A stretch of DNA of 64,000 nucleotides from Lederbergia citri (lineage in GTDB: Bacteria; Bacillota; Bacilli; Bacillales; Bacillaceae_C), in NCBI RefSeq assembly GCF_018343625.1, contig NZ_JAGYPG010000002.1, forward strand, positions 725,280 to 789,279, read 5' to 3'. Below are positions 48,521 to 57,847 of the stretch, one piece after another (positions within the stretch are counted from its first letter, which is position 1; every line of letters starts with the position of its first letter). Below the pieces are notes generated by a model. It made no database searches and was not told where the DNA came from. It saw only the letters and a list, made by a program, of their open reading frames with translations. A program made the translations under genes and the position numbers.

Positions 48521-49069
48521 TTAATTAAATTGTAAAAGAAGTTTTAAACCAAATGCGATTAAAATAATCCCACCAAGTATTTCGCCATACACTCCGAGCA
48601 GATTTTGTACCTTCCGCCCGATTAGCAGCCCGCTCCATGTTAGGAAAACAGCGACTACTCCAAAGCAGAAAGCGGCAATTGCTGCCCTAACACCAAACAT
48701 CCCTAAGCTAAGTCCTGCTGAAAAACTATCGACACTTAAAAGAAGCGAGAAGAGAACAATTCCCCAGCCAACCGGCAATATAAAGGATTGGCGATTGCTT
48801 CGGAAACAAAATATAATCATTTGCAGTCCAAGGATAATGAGCAGAATTCCTCCGACATATCCTGTTATTTTTCCGAACGTCTCAGATAATAAATGACCGG
48901 CTAAAATCCCAAACAATGGCATTACTACATGAAAAATACCGACTGTAATCCCGATAATAAAAATATGTTTCAATCTTAGCTTATATATTCCCATGCCTAG
49001 GGAGACAGAAAATGCGTCCATCCCAACTGCAAATGCCATGATTAAAAGTGTGATTATTTCCGGAAGCAA
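48521..49069 (-). CDS. mntP: Manganese efflux pump MntP
   Basis: A 182-residue, six-helix Mn(II) exporter (YwlD in B. subtilis). Conserved AFAVGMDAFSVSLGMG (about 12-27) and VDSFSAGLSLGM (about 112-123) supply the metal-binding Asp residues in two repeat halves. TTG start at 49069, with AAGGGGAAGA upstream. No yybP-ykoY riboswitch is evident in the short upstream gap. Confidence 0.94.
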   Translation of the reverse strand: MLPEIITLLIMAFAVGMDAFSVSLGMGIYKLRLKHIFIIGITVGIFHVVMPLFGILAGHLLSETFGKITGYVGGILLIILGLQMIIFCFRSNRQSFILPVGWGIVLFSLLLSVDSFSAGLSLGMFGVRAAIAAFCFGVVAVFLTWSGLLIGRKVQNLLGVYGEILGGIILIAFGLKLLLQFN

Positions 49070-49138
49070 TGTCTATCTTCCCCTTTCCCCATTGGACGTG
49101 CCTATAGGGAACATATGCCAATATAAAAGGGAATAGAC

Positions 49139-50188
49139 TTATTTTTTTTGTTGTATCCAATTATGGCCTGCTGCTTTGTCTAGGCGATTCATAATAGCTG
49201 CACCCACACCGGTTTCTGGAAAAACTTCTGAAAAAATGATATCCAGCTCGGCTTCGTCGAGAGCACGCAGTGAATCATATAGTGAATGTGCCACTTCACT
49301 TAAGTTGCTTCTGCTCCCCAAATCAAGAACTTTGTCCGCATCATAATAAGAAGCTGTTTCTGAAGAAGACATTACTCCCACTTTTAAACCCTGATTTCTT
49401 TTTTCGTTGATCAAGGACTGGACCCAATTCGGTTCACCTTCTGCTAAAAATAAAGGTACTGCTGGTGCATAATGCTTATATTTCATTCCGGGTGATTTCG
49501 GCTTTTCTTCCTTATCTTTTAAACTCGCGTCCATTTCTACATGATCAATAATAGACTCAATTTCTTCCTTGGAAACACCGCCCGGTCTTAAAATGATCGG
49601 CGTCGTTCCTGTGCAATCAATCACAGTTGACTCAACACCAACACCTGTAGGGCCTCCATCAACGATGCCCGCAATTTTCCCATCCAAATCTTTCGCTACA
49701 TGATCAGCGGTTGTTGGACTTGGTTTTCCAGATTGATTGGCGCTCGGAGCGGCTATAGGCAAACTTGATGCTGAAATAAGCGCAAGCGCAACTGGATGAT
49801 CTGGCATACGAACTGCAATCGTATCAAGTCCCGCCGTCACGATTTCCGAAACAGCCCCTTGCTTTTTTTGAAAAATAAGCGTCAAAGGCCCTGGCCAAAA
49901 CGCATTCATCAGTTTCATAGATTTTTCCGGAATAGCGGCAACAAGGTCTTGAAGCTGTCTTGTGGAAGAAATGTGCACAATTAATGGGTTATCTGCAGGT
50001 CTTCCCTTGGCAGTGTAAATTTTAGCTACCGCTTCATCCGATTTGGCGTTTGCCCCAAGTCCATATACGGTTTCCGTCGGGAATGCCACTACTTCATTGT
50101 TGAGTAAATAAGCAGCCGCTTCATCAATCTGTGGATAACCTGTCATATTATCGATCTTTTTATCCACAGACCATCTAACTGTTTTCAT
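49139..50188 (-). CDS. ywlC: Threonylcarbamoyl-AMP synthase (Sua5/YwlC)
   Basis: First enzyme of tRNA t6A37 synthesis: threonine, bicarbonate and ATP to threonylcarbamoyl-AMP. 349 residues: YrdC domain (about 20-205) with FPTETVYGLGANA, KGRPADNPLIVHI and SAPSANQSGKPSPT, a linker with GMKYKHYAP, and a C-terminal Sua5 domain. ATG at 50188. Its N-terminal coding region and the upstream gap carry several perfect DnaA boxes. Confidence 0.95.
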   Translation of the reverse strand: MKTVRWSVDKKIDNMTGYPQIDEAAAYLLNNEVVAFPTETVYGLGANAKSDEAVAKIYTAKGRPADNPLIVHISSTRQLQDLVAAIPEKSMKLMNAFWPGPLTLIFQKKQGAVSEIVTAGLDTIAVRMPDHPVALALISASSLPIAAPSANQSGKPSPTTADHVAKDLDGKIAGIVDGGPTGVGVESTVIDCTGTTPIILRPGGVSKEEIESIIDHVEMDASLKDKEEKPKSPGMKYKHYAPAVPLFLAEGEPNWVQSLINEKRNQGLKVGVMSSSETASYYDADKVLDLGSRSNLSEVAHSLYDSLRALDEAELDIIFSEVFPETGVGAAIMNRLDKAAGHNWIQQKK

Positions 50189-50457
50189 GTATATTGCCTC
50201 ATTCCTATTTCAAGTACTTTACGAGATTTTCAGTAAAATAAGGAACAAGTTATACACATATTGTGGATAAACAATATTTTCCAGTGGATAACTACTGTGA
50301 GTTATGTGTATAACTTGCATTTATAGAAACTCTTGAAAGAGATTAGAATAATTTATTAAATAATTCAACTACGAAAAATTTTACTTCTACTTTATTTTCT
50401 TCCTCTTTTATAAAAGTTGGTGCTTGTTCATCCGATTTTTGAAGCTCTTTATCCACA
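50130..50457. promoter_or_regulatory. DnaA-box cluster at ywlC-spoIIR
   Basis: Six exact TTATNCACA sites: 50130-50138 (minus), 50160-50168 (plus), 50250-50258 (plus), 50262-50270 (minus), 50305-50313 (minus) and 50449-50457 (plus), plus a one-mismatch site at 50284-50292. In B. subtilis the ywlC region is a known oriC-proximal DnaA-binding cluster that helps control initiation. Confidence 0.85.
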
Positions 50458-51095
50458 GACTTATCCCCAACCTCTTTAGTTGTTGCTTCTGGAATTTTCT
50501 CTTCACTTGTAACAGTTCCTTCCTCAAGTGAAGCTTCTTCTTCTTCAAAGCCTGGGCTTACAGCTAGGCTATTTGAAAAATCTAAGAAGCAAAGCGGTGG
50601 AAAAAGAACACACCACCAATTGGCTCCTTTTCCTTCACCTAGTGTAATTAAGATCGCTTCGTATGTGCCTGCTGGATAAAGATATTGACCATATAATTTT
50701 GTAGGAAATTGTACATTGCCGAATTCTACTTTTACGGAATAATTAAGATTTCGCGCAGCCAATTCTTGTTTTGCGATTTCTTCAACATGATCAAGACGTG
50801 ACGTAATAGTCGTTCTTGCTGCATCAATCGATGTTAAATCTTGCACCCAATTTGTAATTTCCGCATTTACTGCATCACGGATAGCGCGCTTCACTTCTTG
50901 ATCTTTTTCTCCATCACTATTAGCCAATATTCGAAGACGAATCGCTTCACCCGGAATGACAAGAGGATCTGAAGCCTTTGCCATTTCCTGTTTAGGAATA
51001 ATTAAACTTGCTACAGTAGCGAAAACAAGAATAATCAAATACATCCAAGCTATATTTTTTTGATAGAATTTATGTTTCATATAATCATGCATCAT
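50343..51095 (-). CDS. spoIIR: Stage II sporulation protein R
   Basis: Secreted forespore signal that triggers SpoIIGA to process pro-SigE in the mother cell. One N-terminal signal/anchor helix (about 14-34), then the SpoIIR core IPGEAIRLRILANSDGEKDQ and VKVEFGNVQFPTKLYGQ, and KGANWWCVLFPPLCFLDFS (about 154-172). The last 75 residues are acidic and variable. ATG at 51095 or 51092, with AGAGGGGG upstream. A SigF-type promoter is at 51119-51148. Confidence 0.93.
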   Translation of the reverse strand: MMHDYMKHKFYQKNIAWMYLIILVFATVASLIIPKQEMAKASDPLVIPGEAIRLRILANSDGEKDQEVKRAIRDAVNAEITNWVQDLTSIDAARTTITSRLDHVEEIAKQELAARNLNYSVKVEFGNVQFPTKLYGQYLYPAGTYEAILITLGEGKGANWWCVLFPPLCFLDFSNSLAVSPGFEEEEASLEEGTVTSEEKIPEATTKEVGDKSVDKELQKSDEQAPTFIKEEENKVEVKFFVVELFNKLF

Positions 51096-51118
51096 ATCCA
51101 TCTGCCCCCTCTAGCAGG

Positions 51119-51148
51119 CATTATGGACAAGATAATAGAATCCTATAC
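51119..51148 (-). promoter_or_regulatory. SigF-type promoter of spoIIR
   Basis: Minus strand GTATA (51148-51144), 15 bp, GTCCATAATG (51128-51119), same spacing and pattern as upstream of spoIIQ. The -35 shares bases with the prmC stop codon. Confidence 0.8.
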
Positions 51149-52033
51149 ATTGAACCCGTCCCTTTGGGGACAGTCCCCAAAGGGACAGGTTTGAGTTAGT
51201 ACAATTCGGTCCTTTCCATTTATGTCGAGGATGATATCTGTTTTACTGTCTGGAAAAGCTTTTTTCATCATGGCTGCGACTATCTCTCCTTGTCCAGCAC
51301 CAATTTCAAAAGCGATGAGTGCTTTTTTATTAGTGAGTTTCGGCAAGTCGTTGGCGAATCTGCGGTAAAAATCAAGACCATCGACGCCACCGAATAAGGC
51401 GTTGTGCGGCTCGTGTTCACTTACGACCTCGGATAACTTTTCTTCATTTGGAATATACGGTGGATTGGAGAGAATGATATCCCATTTTTCGTTTAAAAAT
51501 GGTTCTAGTAAATCCCCGTGTCGAAAATCTATTTCTGCTCCGAGTGCTTCCGCATTTTTCTGAGCGATTTTTAATGCCGCTTCAGAAATATCCGATGCGG
51601 AAACCACGAGCTCCGGCCTTTCCAGTTTCATCGTAACCGCAATCGCTCCACTGCCTGTCCCAATGTCAGCGCACTTTAGCTTTGAGGATGGACCAAAATA
51701 TGTACCCAACCTCTCAAGTACAGCGACAATTAATTCTTCGGTTTCAGGCCTTGGAATGAGCACATTCTCATTTACGATAAATCTTCTTCCGTAAAATTCC
51801 TCATACCCGATGATGTGCTGAATAGGACGTCCTGTGACATGCTCCTTAACAACTTCTATGAAACCATCGTATTCACGATCAGGCAATTCCATTCGTAATT
51901 CAGATAAAAGCCGAGCTCTGCTCCAGCCTAAAATCCACATTAATAGAAGCTCGCCTGCATTTTCATCTCGGTCATGTTCTTTTAAAAAAGAAGAAGCCCA
52001 ATTGAGGGCTTCGTACACTTTTTTGTGCATCAT
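51143..52033 (-). CDS. prmC: Release factor glutamine methyltransferase
   Basis: Methylates the Gln of the GGQ motif in release factors. 296 residues: N-terminal helical domain, then the methyltransferase with CADIGTGSGAIAVTMK (SAM, about 120-135) and the catalytic NPPY (about 188-191). It overlaps prfA: TAATG shares one base. The last about 14 residues (CPFGDCPQRDGFNV) come from a GGGGAC repeat that runs into the stop codon, so the native C-terminus was replaced. Confidence 0.94.
   Translation of the reverse strand: MMHKKVYEALNWASSFLKEHDRDENAGELLLMWILGWSRARLLSELRMELPDREYDGFIEVVKEHVTGRPIQHIIGYEEFYGRRFIVNENVLIPRPETEELIVAVLERLGTYFGPSSKLKCADIGTGSGAIAVTMKLERPELVVSASDISEAALKIAQKNAEALGAEIDFRHGDLLEPFLNEKWDIILSNPPYIPNEEKLSEVVSEHEPHNALFGGVDGLDFYRRFANDLPKLTNKKALIAFEIGAGQGEIVAAMMKKAFPDSKTDIILDINGKDRIVLTQTCPFGDCPQRDGFNV
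51151..51193 (-). repeat. GGGGAC dispersed repeat, copy 3, inside prmC
   Basis: Minus strand AAACCTGTCCCTTTGGGGAC then TGTCCCCAAAGGGACGGG: a palindrome with GGGGACTGTCCCC at its centre, coding for the tail of PrmC and ending beside the spoIIR -35. Confidence 0.75.
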
Positions 52034-53103
52034 TATTCTTCCACGCTCTCAAGTTTTTTAGATTGATCTTCGATGACTAAAGTATCAATCACTTCGTCGA
52101 GCTTACCTTCTAAAATTTGATCAAGCTTTTGAATCGTTAACCCAATTCGATGATCAGTTACACGGTTTTGCGGAAAATTGTACGTGCGAATTCGTTCAGA
52201 ACGATCTCCCGTTCCAACAGCGGACTTACGGTTTGCATCATATTCCGCCTGTGCTTCCTGTTGAAACATATCGTATACACGTGCACGCAATACTTTCATC
52301 GCTTTCTCTTTATTTTTAATCTGGGATTTTTCATCCTGACAAGATACGACAACACCCGTCGGGATATGTGTTAAACGAACAGCCGACATCGTTGTGTTAA
52401 CGCTTTGTCCACCAGGTCCGCTTGAAGCAAATGTATCAACACGGATATCTTTTTCATGAATATCGACTTCGACTTCTTCTGCTTCCGGAAGAACAGCAAC
52501 AGTCGCGGTCGATGTATGAATCCTTCCGCCTGATTCTGTCTCAGGAACACGTTGGACGCGATGGGCTCCATTTTCATATTTCAGCTTGGAATAGGCGCCA
52601 TTTCCATTAATCATGAAAATGATTTCCTTGTAGCCGCCAAGGCCAGTTGAATGGGCTTCGATTATATCTGTCTTCCAGTTATGCGCTTCAGCAAAACGGC
52701 TGTACATTCGGTATAAATCACCAGCAAATAAAGCTGCTTCATCGCCGCCCGCCGCACCGCGAATTTCCATAATAACGTTTTTGTCATCATTCGGGTCTTT
52801 AGGAACAAGTAGAATTTTCAAACGAGCCTCTAAATTCTCTAGCTGATCTTCAAGCTCACTGACCTCTTCTTTAACCATTTCACGCATGTCAGCATCAAGC
52901 TTATCTTCCAACATTTCTTTTGCTTCTTTATATTGGGTTTGAGCATTTTTATATTCACGATACACTTCAACGGTTTCCGCAATCGCCGATTGTTCTTTTG
53001 AATAATCCCTTAACTTTGTAGAATCGCTAACAACAGCCGGGTCGCTTAAAAGCTCATTCAACCTTTCGTAGCGCTCCTCTACAGCTTGTAATTTATCAAA
53101 CAT
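52033..53103 (-). CDS. prfA: Peptide chain release factor 1
   Basis: Terminates translation at UAA and UAG. 356 residues with the GGQ motif in [12 protein letters not shown] (about 230-241) that triggers hydrolysis and the codon-reading region near residue 185 ([12 protein letters not shown] just after). Start ATG 53103 ([11 protein letters not shown]) follows AGGTGAAA; the frame runs on to 53136 without support. Stop overlaps the prmC start. Confidence 0.97.
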   Translation of the reverse strand: MFDKLQAVEERYERLNELLSDPAVVSDSTKLRDYSKEQSAIAETVEVYREYKNAQTQYKEAKEMLEDKLDADMREMVKEEVSELEDQLENLEARLKILLVPKDPNDDKNVIMEIRGAAGGDEAALFAGDLYRMYSRFAEAHNWKTDIIEAHSTGLGGYKEIIFMINGNGAYSKLKYENGAHRVQRVPETESGGRIHTSTATVAVLPEAEEVEVDIHEKDIRVDTFASSGPGGQSVNTTMSAVRLTHIPTGVVVSCQDEKSQIKNKEKAMKVLRARVYDMFQQEAQAEYDANRKSAVGTGDRSERIRTYNFPQNRVTDHRIGLTIQKLDQILEGKLDEVIDTLVIEDQSKKLESVEE

Positions 53104-53193
53104 CTTTTTCACCTCATACTGTTTGCATAAGTGCACTATTATAGTATAACGTTCACTTTATGCAAAGCAAATATTTTTGTGAAAATTACGTTC

Positions 53194-54510
53194 TCATTTA
53201 ATTTTTATTTTTTCAGAACCTACGATCCAGGTTGGATAATAGGATATCCCAAGCGAGATTGGACCTTTGACGGAATGTAAATCTGTTATATTGATACCAT
53301 GTTCATATACTTGATCATCACCATCGCTATATCTCGAAAAAGAAGAACCTGATTCTAATTCTTTGCCATCACGATCCTTAGGTGTACTAAACATAAAATA
53401 CGAAAACTCTTCTTTTGTTCTCATCGTAAAAATCAAGTCATTTCCTGAAACATTTACTTTAGAAACAATTTGGTTTCCTTTTGGCTGTTTGATGATTTCT
53501 TCCTTTTCAATATCCACCACTAATTCAGCCTCATCCTTATCTATTGCTTGAATTTTATTAAGTGCTATATAAAGTTCCATAGGTTCGTTGAAATAGTTGC
53601 TTTGCAGATAGACAATTTCTTCATCATCAGAAATTCGGGTACCAGTAATTCCATTTGTAATTTTACTCCATACATCTCCATGTTCATCAACAAGGCGTAA
53701 ATCATCAAAATTTAAGAGCTTCTTCGTATTATTAGGATCCATTTTTACATGGATGCCCACCCTTAAAGGATAGATATCGGCTTTTACAAAGGTTACTTTC
53801 TGGTCCTGGATTGTCACATCTTTGTTGATTGTCAGATTTTTTACCGACTTAATTTCTTTTATCGTAAAAGGCATTGTAAAATCTTCCGTATAGCCGCTCG
53901 CTTTTACTGTTACACTAACTTGAAAGTTCCCAGCTTCTAACGGTTCAGAAAAGTAATATTCAATCATTCCTTGAAAGGAAGAACTTTTTTCCGGAGTATG
54001 AGGAGCCCCATGTGATGTGGAAGGTTCTTTTATTTCTTTTCCATCTAAACTTTTTAAATCTACAAGATCAATCCACATGGATTCGTATTTTTTTTCTGGT
54101 TTCAACGTATAAAACAAAACCATTCCATTTTCATCCGCAATTGCCCCATCAATTGTCAGCTTTACTCCATTTTTTTCTTCCGAAACTCCTATTTCCTGAT
54201 AATATTCATTTGAAATTGCTGCAAGCATTCCTTTGTCATGAACAATCATTTCAACGATTCTGTCCATACCAGGAATAGCGGCGATATAAGAAGCAAATGC
54301 AGGTGATATCCGAATGGTTGTAAAAAATCCGCTTAGAAAAATGATAGCTGCTGTACTGGCAAACATCCATTTTTTAATAGGTGTGTTCCTCTTTTGCTTT
54401 GCTTTTTGGAAGCCTGCCATAATGGCGGTGTTCAATGCTTCCACTGGAATAGACGCATCTTCATATTTATTTTTTAATTCAGCCAATTTCTTCTCTTCTT
54501 TCTCAAACAC
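53194..54510 (-). CDS. DUF4179-type anti-sigma factor
   Basis: A 438-residue single-pass membrane protein: cytoplasmic N-terminus (about 1-44), one helix (about 45-64, WMFASTAAIIFLSGFFTTIR), then a large outside domain of beta structure. This is the DUF4179 plan of anti-sigma factors that hold an ECF sigma factor at the membrane. Its GTG start (54510) overlaps the sigma gene by eight bases, so the pair is co-translated. AAAGGAG lies ten bases before. The signal it senses is unknown. Absent between prfA and tdk in B. subtilis 168. Confidence 0.85.
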   Translation of the reverse strand: MFEKEEKKLAELKNKYEDASIPVEALNTAIMAGFQKAKQKRNTPIKKWMFASTAAIIFLSGFFTTIRISPAFASYIAAIPGMDRIVEMIVHDKGMLAAISNEYYQEIGVSEEKNGVKLTIDGAIADENGMVLFYTLKPEKKYESMWIDLVDLKSLDGKEIKEPSTSHGAPHTPEKSSSFQGMIEYYFSEPLEAGNFQVSVTVKASGYTEDFTMPFTIKEIKSVKNLTINKDVTIQDQKVTFVKADIYPLRVGIHVKMDPNNTKKLLNFDDLRLVDEHGDVWSKITNGITGTRISDDEEIVYLQSNYFNEPMELYIALNKIQAIDKDEAELVVDIEKEEIIKQPKGNQIVSKVNVSGNDLIFTMRTKEEFSYFMFSTPKDRDGKELESGSSFSRYSDGDDQVYEHGINITDLHSVKGPISLGISYYPTWIVGSEKIKIK

Positions 54511-55024
54511 TCGAACCCGCTCCTTTCTCTTCCAATATGTCTCGCAGCTGTTTCAAGGCCTTATGCAGCCATGTTTTGATCGTGCCTTCTGGACATTGCA
54601 TCGCATCGGCAATTTCTTTTATTTTCATATCGTTGAAGTATTTTAGCGTTAATAATTCACGAGACCGATCATCAAGTTTTAACATCGCATCTTTCAATTC
54701 AAGTTCATTGAATGTTTCAGACACTGCTAATGTTTGGATGACTCCATCATCAACAATGTGCCGCTTTTTATTTTTTAGTTGGTCATTGCAATAATTGATC
54801 ATAATTCGAAACAGCCATGTTTTAATAAAATTGGAGTTCCGTAATGTGCGGATATTTTTATAAGCTCGGAAGGTAACTTCCTGAATGGCCTCTAATGCCT
54901 CGCCTTCGTTTTTCAAAAAAGCGAGAGCCGTTCTATATAAATCTACTTTATATTCATTCATGATTTCTAAAAAGGCATCGTCATTTCCTCTGATTGCCTT
55001 TTTAACTAGTTTCTCATCGATCAC
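54503..55024 (-). CDS. ECF-type RNA polymerase sigma factor
   Basis: A 173-residue extracytoplasmic-function sigma factor. Region 2 (about 15-85) includes AFLKNEGEALEAIQEVTFRA and WLFRIMINYCND; region 4 (about 115-165) has SRELLTLKYFNDMKIKEIAD and CPEGTIKTWLHKALKQLR, the -35 reading helix. GTG at 55024 is chosen, five bases after AAAGGGGGA; an upstream ATG (55042) lies in that site. An ECF-type promoter right upstream suggests autoregulation. Confidence 0.9.
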   Translation of the reverse strand: MIDEKLVKKAIRGNDDAFLEIMNEYKVDLYRTALAFLKNEGEALEAIQEVTFRAYKNIRTLRNSNFIKTWLFRIMINYCNDQLKNKKRHIVDDGVIQTLAVSETFNELELKDAMLKLDDRSRELLTLKYFNDMKIKEIADAMQCPEGTIKTWLHKALKQLRDILEEKGAGSSV

Positions 55025-55046
55025 CGAAATCCCCCTTTCCATATAT

Positions 55047-55076
55047 TAGACACTGTTATGCAGAAAAAGTTTTACA
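55047..55076 (-). promoter_or_regulatory. ECF-type promoter of the sigma/anti-sigma operon
   Basis: Minus strand TGTAAAAC (55076-55069), 16 bp, TGTCTAAT starting at 55052. Compare TGAAAC-N16-CGTC for Bacillus ECF sigma factors. It is 22 bp before the start codon, so the operon can be transcribed by its own product. Confidence 0.65.
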
Positions 55077-55088
55077 AAAATAAAAAAA

Positions 55089-55110
55089 GTCCTTGAGGAA
55101 TTTCAAGGAC
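55089..55110 (-). terminator. Terminator of tdk
   Basis: Minus strand GTCCTTGA, AATTCC-type loop, TCAAGGAC then TTTTTTTA; separates tdk from the sigma operon. Confidence 0.85.
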
Positions 55111-55126
55111 TGTCAATATGTATGTT

Positions 55127-55744
55127 TTATTTACTATTTTCAATAGGTTGTCGTAAGTTGGCATTCGTTCCTGCAGGTACTTCGTGATGATGCCTGCATC
55201 TTGCTTCGTACGCTTCGGAAGCTCCAACTAAAATAATCGGGTCGTCATAACATGCCGGTTCTCCATTAATGAGTCGTTGCGTTCTGCTTGCAGGCGATCC
55301 GCAAACGGCACAAACTGCTTGAAGCTTTGTTACATGCTCTGCAATGGCCATTAAATTTGGCATTGGTCCAAATGGCTCCCCGCGAAAATCTTGATCCAGA
55401 CCTGCAATGATCACTCGGTGCCCACTATCCGCTAATTGTTGGGCTACTGCGATAAGATCATCATCAAAAAATTGAGCTTCATCAATGGCAACAACATCGA
55501 TATCAGCATGTACAGCATTTAATATGTCAGAGGAATGTTGCACAGGTTGTGCTTTCACAGCTGTTCCATTATGCGAAACAACCTCTTCTATACTATAGCG
55601 GTCATCTAATTGGGGTTTAAAAACCATAATGCTTTGCTTCGCAAATTGCGTTCTTCTGACTCGTCTAATCAATTCCTCCGACTTTCCAGAGAACATGCTT
55701 CCACAAATAACTTCAATCCATCCTGTATGTTTGATTATATCCAT
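55127..55744 (-). CDS. tdk: Thymidine kinase
   Basis: Salvage enzyme phosphorylating thymidine. 205 residues, type II fold: P-loop [12 protein letters not shown] (about 15-26), Asp/Glu in [12 protein letters not shown] (about 84-95), zinc Cys pairs C-AVCG and CRHH (about 145-186). ATG at 55744, AAAGGAG upstream. Between the ECF operon and rpmE. Confidence 0.96.
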   Translation of the reverse strand: MDIIKHTGWIEVICGSMFSGKSEELIRRVRRTQFAKQSIMVFKPQLDDRYSIEEVVSHNGTAVKAQPVQHSSDILNAVHADIDVVAIDEAQFFDDDLIAVAQQLADSGHRVIIAGLDQDFRGEPFGPMPNLMAIAEHVTKLQAVCAVCGSPASRTQRLINGEPACYDDPIILVGASEAYEARCRHHHEVPAGTNANLRQPIENSK

Positions 55745-55769
55745 GAGATGACTGCTCCTTTCAGGTTTT

Positions 55770-55860
55770 TCTATGAGAGTGTGTTCCTTATGTGAGAGTA
55801 TGTATACTTTATAAGAGAGTATATACCTTATATACGAGAGTAAATCTTTTTTTATACGAC
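55770..55860. repeat. Short imperfect GAGAGTA repeats upstream of tdk
   Basis: Four occurrences of (T/G/A)GAGAGT(A/G) at about 20- to 24-nt spacing (near 55772, 55795, 55815, 55835) in an AT-rich context with TATAC steps. No gene. They may be decayed iterons or simple expansion. Confidence 0.45.
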
Positions 55861-56020
55861 AATCGCAACAGTTATACGGAGATTAAATTCACCTATGATA
55901 CAATAAAAACTTATTATCCGCCAATTAGTGCTCCTCCTGCGATAATTAATTCCGCTTATACAGCACTACACACTGCGAAAAAAGTACTTATCGTATAGAT
56001 TTCCCCCATTTCAGACAATA
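55861..56020. other. AT-rich gap upstream of tdk
   Basis: No supported gene; a short open frame lacks a ribosome binding site. It should include the tdk promoter, not identified. Confidence 0.35.
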
Positions 56021-56053
56021 AAAAAACAGGCAAGCAATTCTTGCCCGTTTTTT
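56021..56053. terminator. Bidirectional terminator downstream of rpmE
   Basis: AAAAAACAGGCAAG, 5-nt loop, CTTGCCCGTTTTTT; one mismatch. Works for rpmE on the minus strand. Confidence 0.85.
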
Positions 56054-56066
56054 CGAACATTCTTAT

Positions 56067-56212
56067 TGTCTAGCTCCAGCGCCTATCGACTAGAAAACTT
56101 CCTGTCCTTTTCCTACGATAAGTCAACATCGACTCATTCTTCGTCGTGTTTCCTTTATCTCAGTCAAAGGCCCTGAAGTTTTTACGTCGATAAACAGGCG
56201 CTTCTGCTTTTC
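56067..56212 (-). repeat. Stop-codon-abutting hairpin repeat, copy 3 (full)
   Basis: Minus strand GAAAAGCAGAAGCGCCTG begins right after the rpmE stop codon with no gap. Same internal order as copy 2, ending AGGCGCTGGAGCTAGACA before the terminator. Confidence 0.85.
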
Positions 56213-56413
56213 TTACTTAAGTCCGTATTTTTTATTGAAGCGGTCAACGCGGCCATCTGCAGACGCGAATTTTTGACGACCTGTGTAGAATGGATGGCAT
56301 TCTGAGCAAATTTCTACACGAATGTTTTCTTTAACAGATCCGCCTTCAAATTCATTTCCACATGCACATTTAACCATTACTTTTTTATATTCTGGATGAA
56401 TTCCTGCTTTCAT
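56213..56413 (-). CDS. rpmE: 50S ribosomal protein L31
   Basis: A 66-residue ribosomal protein starting [20 protein letters not shown]. Four Cys (C16, C18, C36, C39; CAC and CSEC) make it the zinc-binding type, which is replaced by a Cys-less paralogue (ytiA-like) under zinc starvation in B. subtilis; that paralogue is not here. Start 56413 fits AAGGAGATG; the ATG at 56422 lies in the ribosome binding site. Confidence 0.97.
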   Translation of the reverse strand: MKAGIHPEYKKVMVKCACGNEFEGGSVKENIRVEICSECHPFYTGRQKFASADGRVDRFNKKYGLK

Positions 56414-56560
56414 TACTTTCATCTCCTTATGCCCTGAATCATTTGCTGAAACAGAGTTATCTATCGTGATGCTTTTAGCATTTTTTACTTCGAAAACACA
56501 TTTTTCATTATAACAAGGGCTTCTTTAAAATGCAATATTTCTTCATGAAAAAATTAAGTC

Positions 56561-57847
56561 TTATAGAACCGTTCTTCCATTCGTATTGCCTTTTGCTTCC
56601 GCAGCTGCAAGCATATTAAAAAATTCTTCATTTGTTTTTGATTGACGCAGCTTTCGTAAAAACTTCTCTGCAAAGTCTGGGGAATCTGACATGACTTTAC
56701 GAAGCTTCCAAAGTTTTTCAAGCTGTTCCTTAGGAATGAGCAATTCTTCTTTTCTTGTACCGGAACGGCGAATATCGATTGCCGGGAAAATTCTTCTTTC
56801 CGCGAGTGAGCGGTCAAGGTGAAGTTCCAAGTTTCCAGTTCCTTTAAACTCTTCATAAATAACATCGTCCATACGGGAACCTGTATCGACAAGGGCAGTA
56901 GCTAGAATCGTTAAGCTGCCGCCTTCTTCAATGTTTCTTGCTGCTCCGAAAAATCGTTTCGGACGATGAAACGCAGCTGGATCGATACCACCTGACAATG
57001 TTCGTCCACTTGGTGGAATCACTAGGTTGTAAGCACGCGCAAGTCTTGTAATACTATCCATCAAAATAACGACATCGCGCTTATGTTCCACTAAACGCAT
57101 CGCTCGTTCTAAAACAAGCTCAGCTACTTTTATATGATTTTCAGGAACTTCGTCAAATGTGGAGCTGACAACCTCCGCATTGACTGAACGTTCGATGTCC
57201 GTAACTTCCTCTGGACGCTCATCGATCAATAATACAATCAATTCAGCTTCAGGGTTATTCGTAGTAATCGCATTTGCAATCGATTTTAAAAGCATCGTTT
57301 TCCCTGCTTTTGGAGGGGCAACGATTAATCCACGTTGTCCAAAACCAACCGGTGATATTAAATCCATGATTCTAGTTGATAGATTCGTTGGAGTCGTTTC
57401 CAGTTTAATTTGGCGATCAGGATAGAGTGGCGTTAATGCTGGGAAATGGACACGCTCTTTAGCACTTTCTGGATCATCACCATTGACAGCTTCAACATGC
57501 AACAAGCCGAAATAGCGTTCGTTTTCTTTTGGCGGCCTTACTTTTCCTGATACTTTATCACCATTTCGTAAATCAAATCGTCGGATCTGTGAAGCTGAAA
57601 TATAAATGTCCTCTGAACTTGCAGAATAGTTGATTGGTCTTAGAAAACCAAACCCCTCGGATTGAATAATTTCCAGTACGCCCTCCATGAAGAAGAACCC
57701 TTCTCGTTCTGCACGTACTTTTAGGATTGCAAAAATCAATTCTTTTTTCGTTAGTTTACTGTAATACGAAACCTTATATTCACGGGCCAGTTCATATAAT
57801 TCTTTAAGTTTCATATCTTCCAATAATGAAATTGTTAACTCAGCCAT
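56561..57847 (-). CDS. rho: Transcription termination factor Rho
   Basis: RNA-dependent hexameric helicase that ends transcription. 428 residues: N-terminal helix bundle, cold-shock-like RNA-binding domain (about 50-125, GFGFLRP), Walker A PPKAGKTM (about 177-184), Walker [13 protein letters not shown] loops [11 protein letters not shown] and [18 protein letters not shown]. No insertion in the N-terminal region. ATG at 57847 with GAGTGGTG upstream. Confidence 0.97.
   Translation of the reverse strand: MAELTISLLEDMKLKELYELAREYKVSYYSKLTKKELIFAILKVRAEREGFFFMEGVLEIIQSEGFGFLRPINYSASSEDIYISASQIRRFDLRNGDKVSGKVRPPKENERYFGLLHVEAVNGDDPESAKERVHFPALTPLYPDRQIKLETTPTNLSTRIMDLISPVGFGQRGLIVAPPKAGKTMLLKSIANAITTNNPEAELIVLLIDERPEEVTDIERSVNAEVVSSTFDEVPENHIKVAELVLERAMRLVEHKRDVVILMDSITRLARAYNLVIPPSGRTLSGGIDPAAFHRPKRFFGAARNIEEGGSLTILATALVDTGSRMDDVIYEEFKGTGNLELHLDRSLAERRIFPAIDIRRSGTRKEELLIPKEQLEKLWKLRKVMSDSPDFAEKFLRKLRQSKTNEEFFNMLAAAEAKGNTNGRTVL

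Noticed and set aside
49070..49138. yybP-ykoY manganese riboswitch upstream of mntP
   Set aside because: The gap is only about 70 bp and shows none of the conserved junction sequence.
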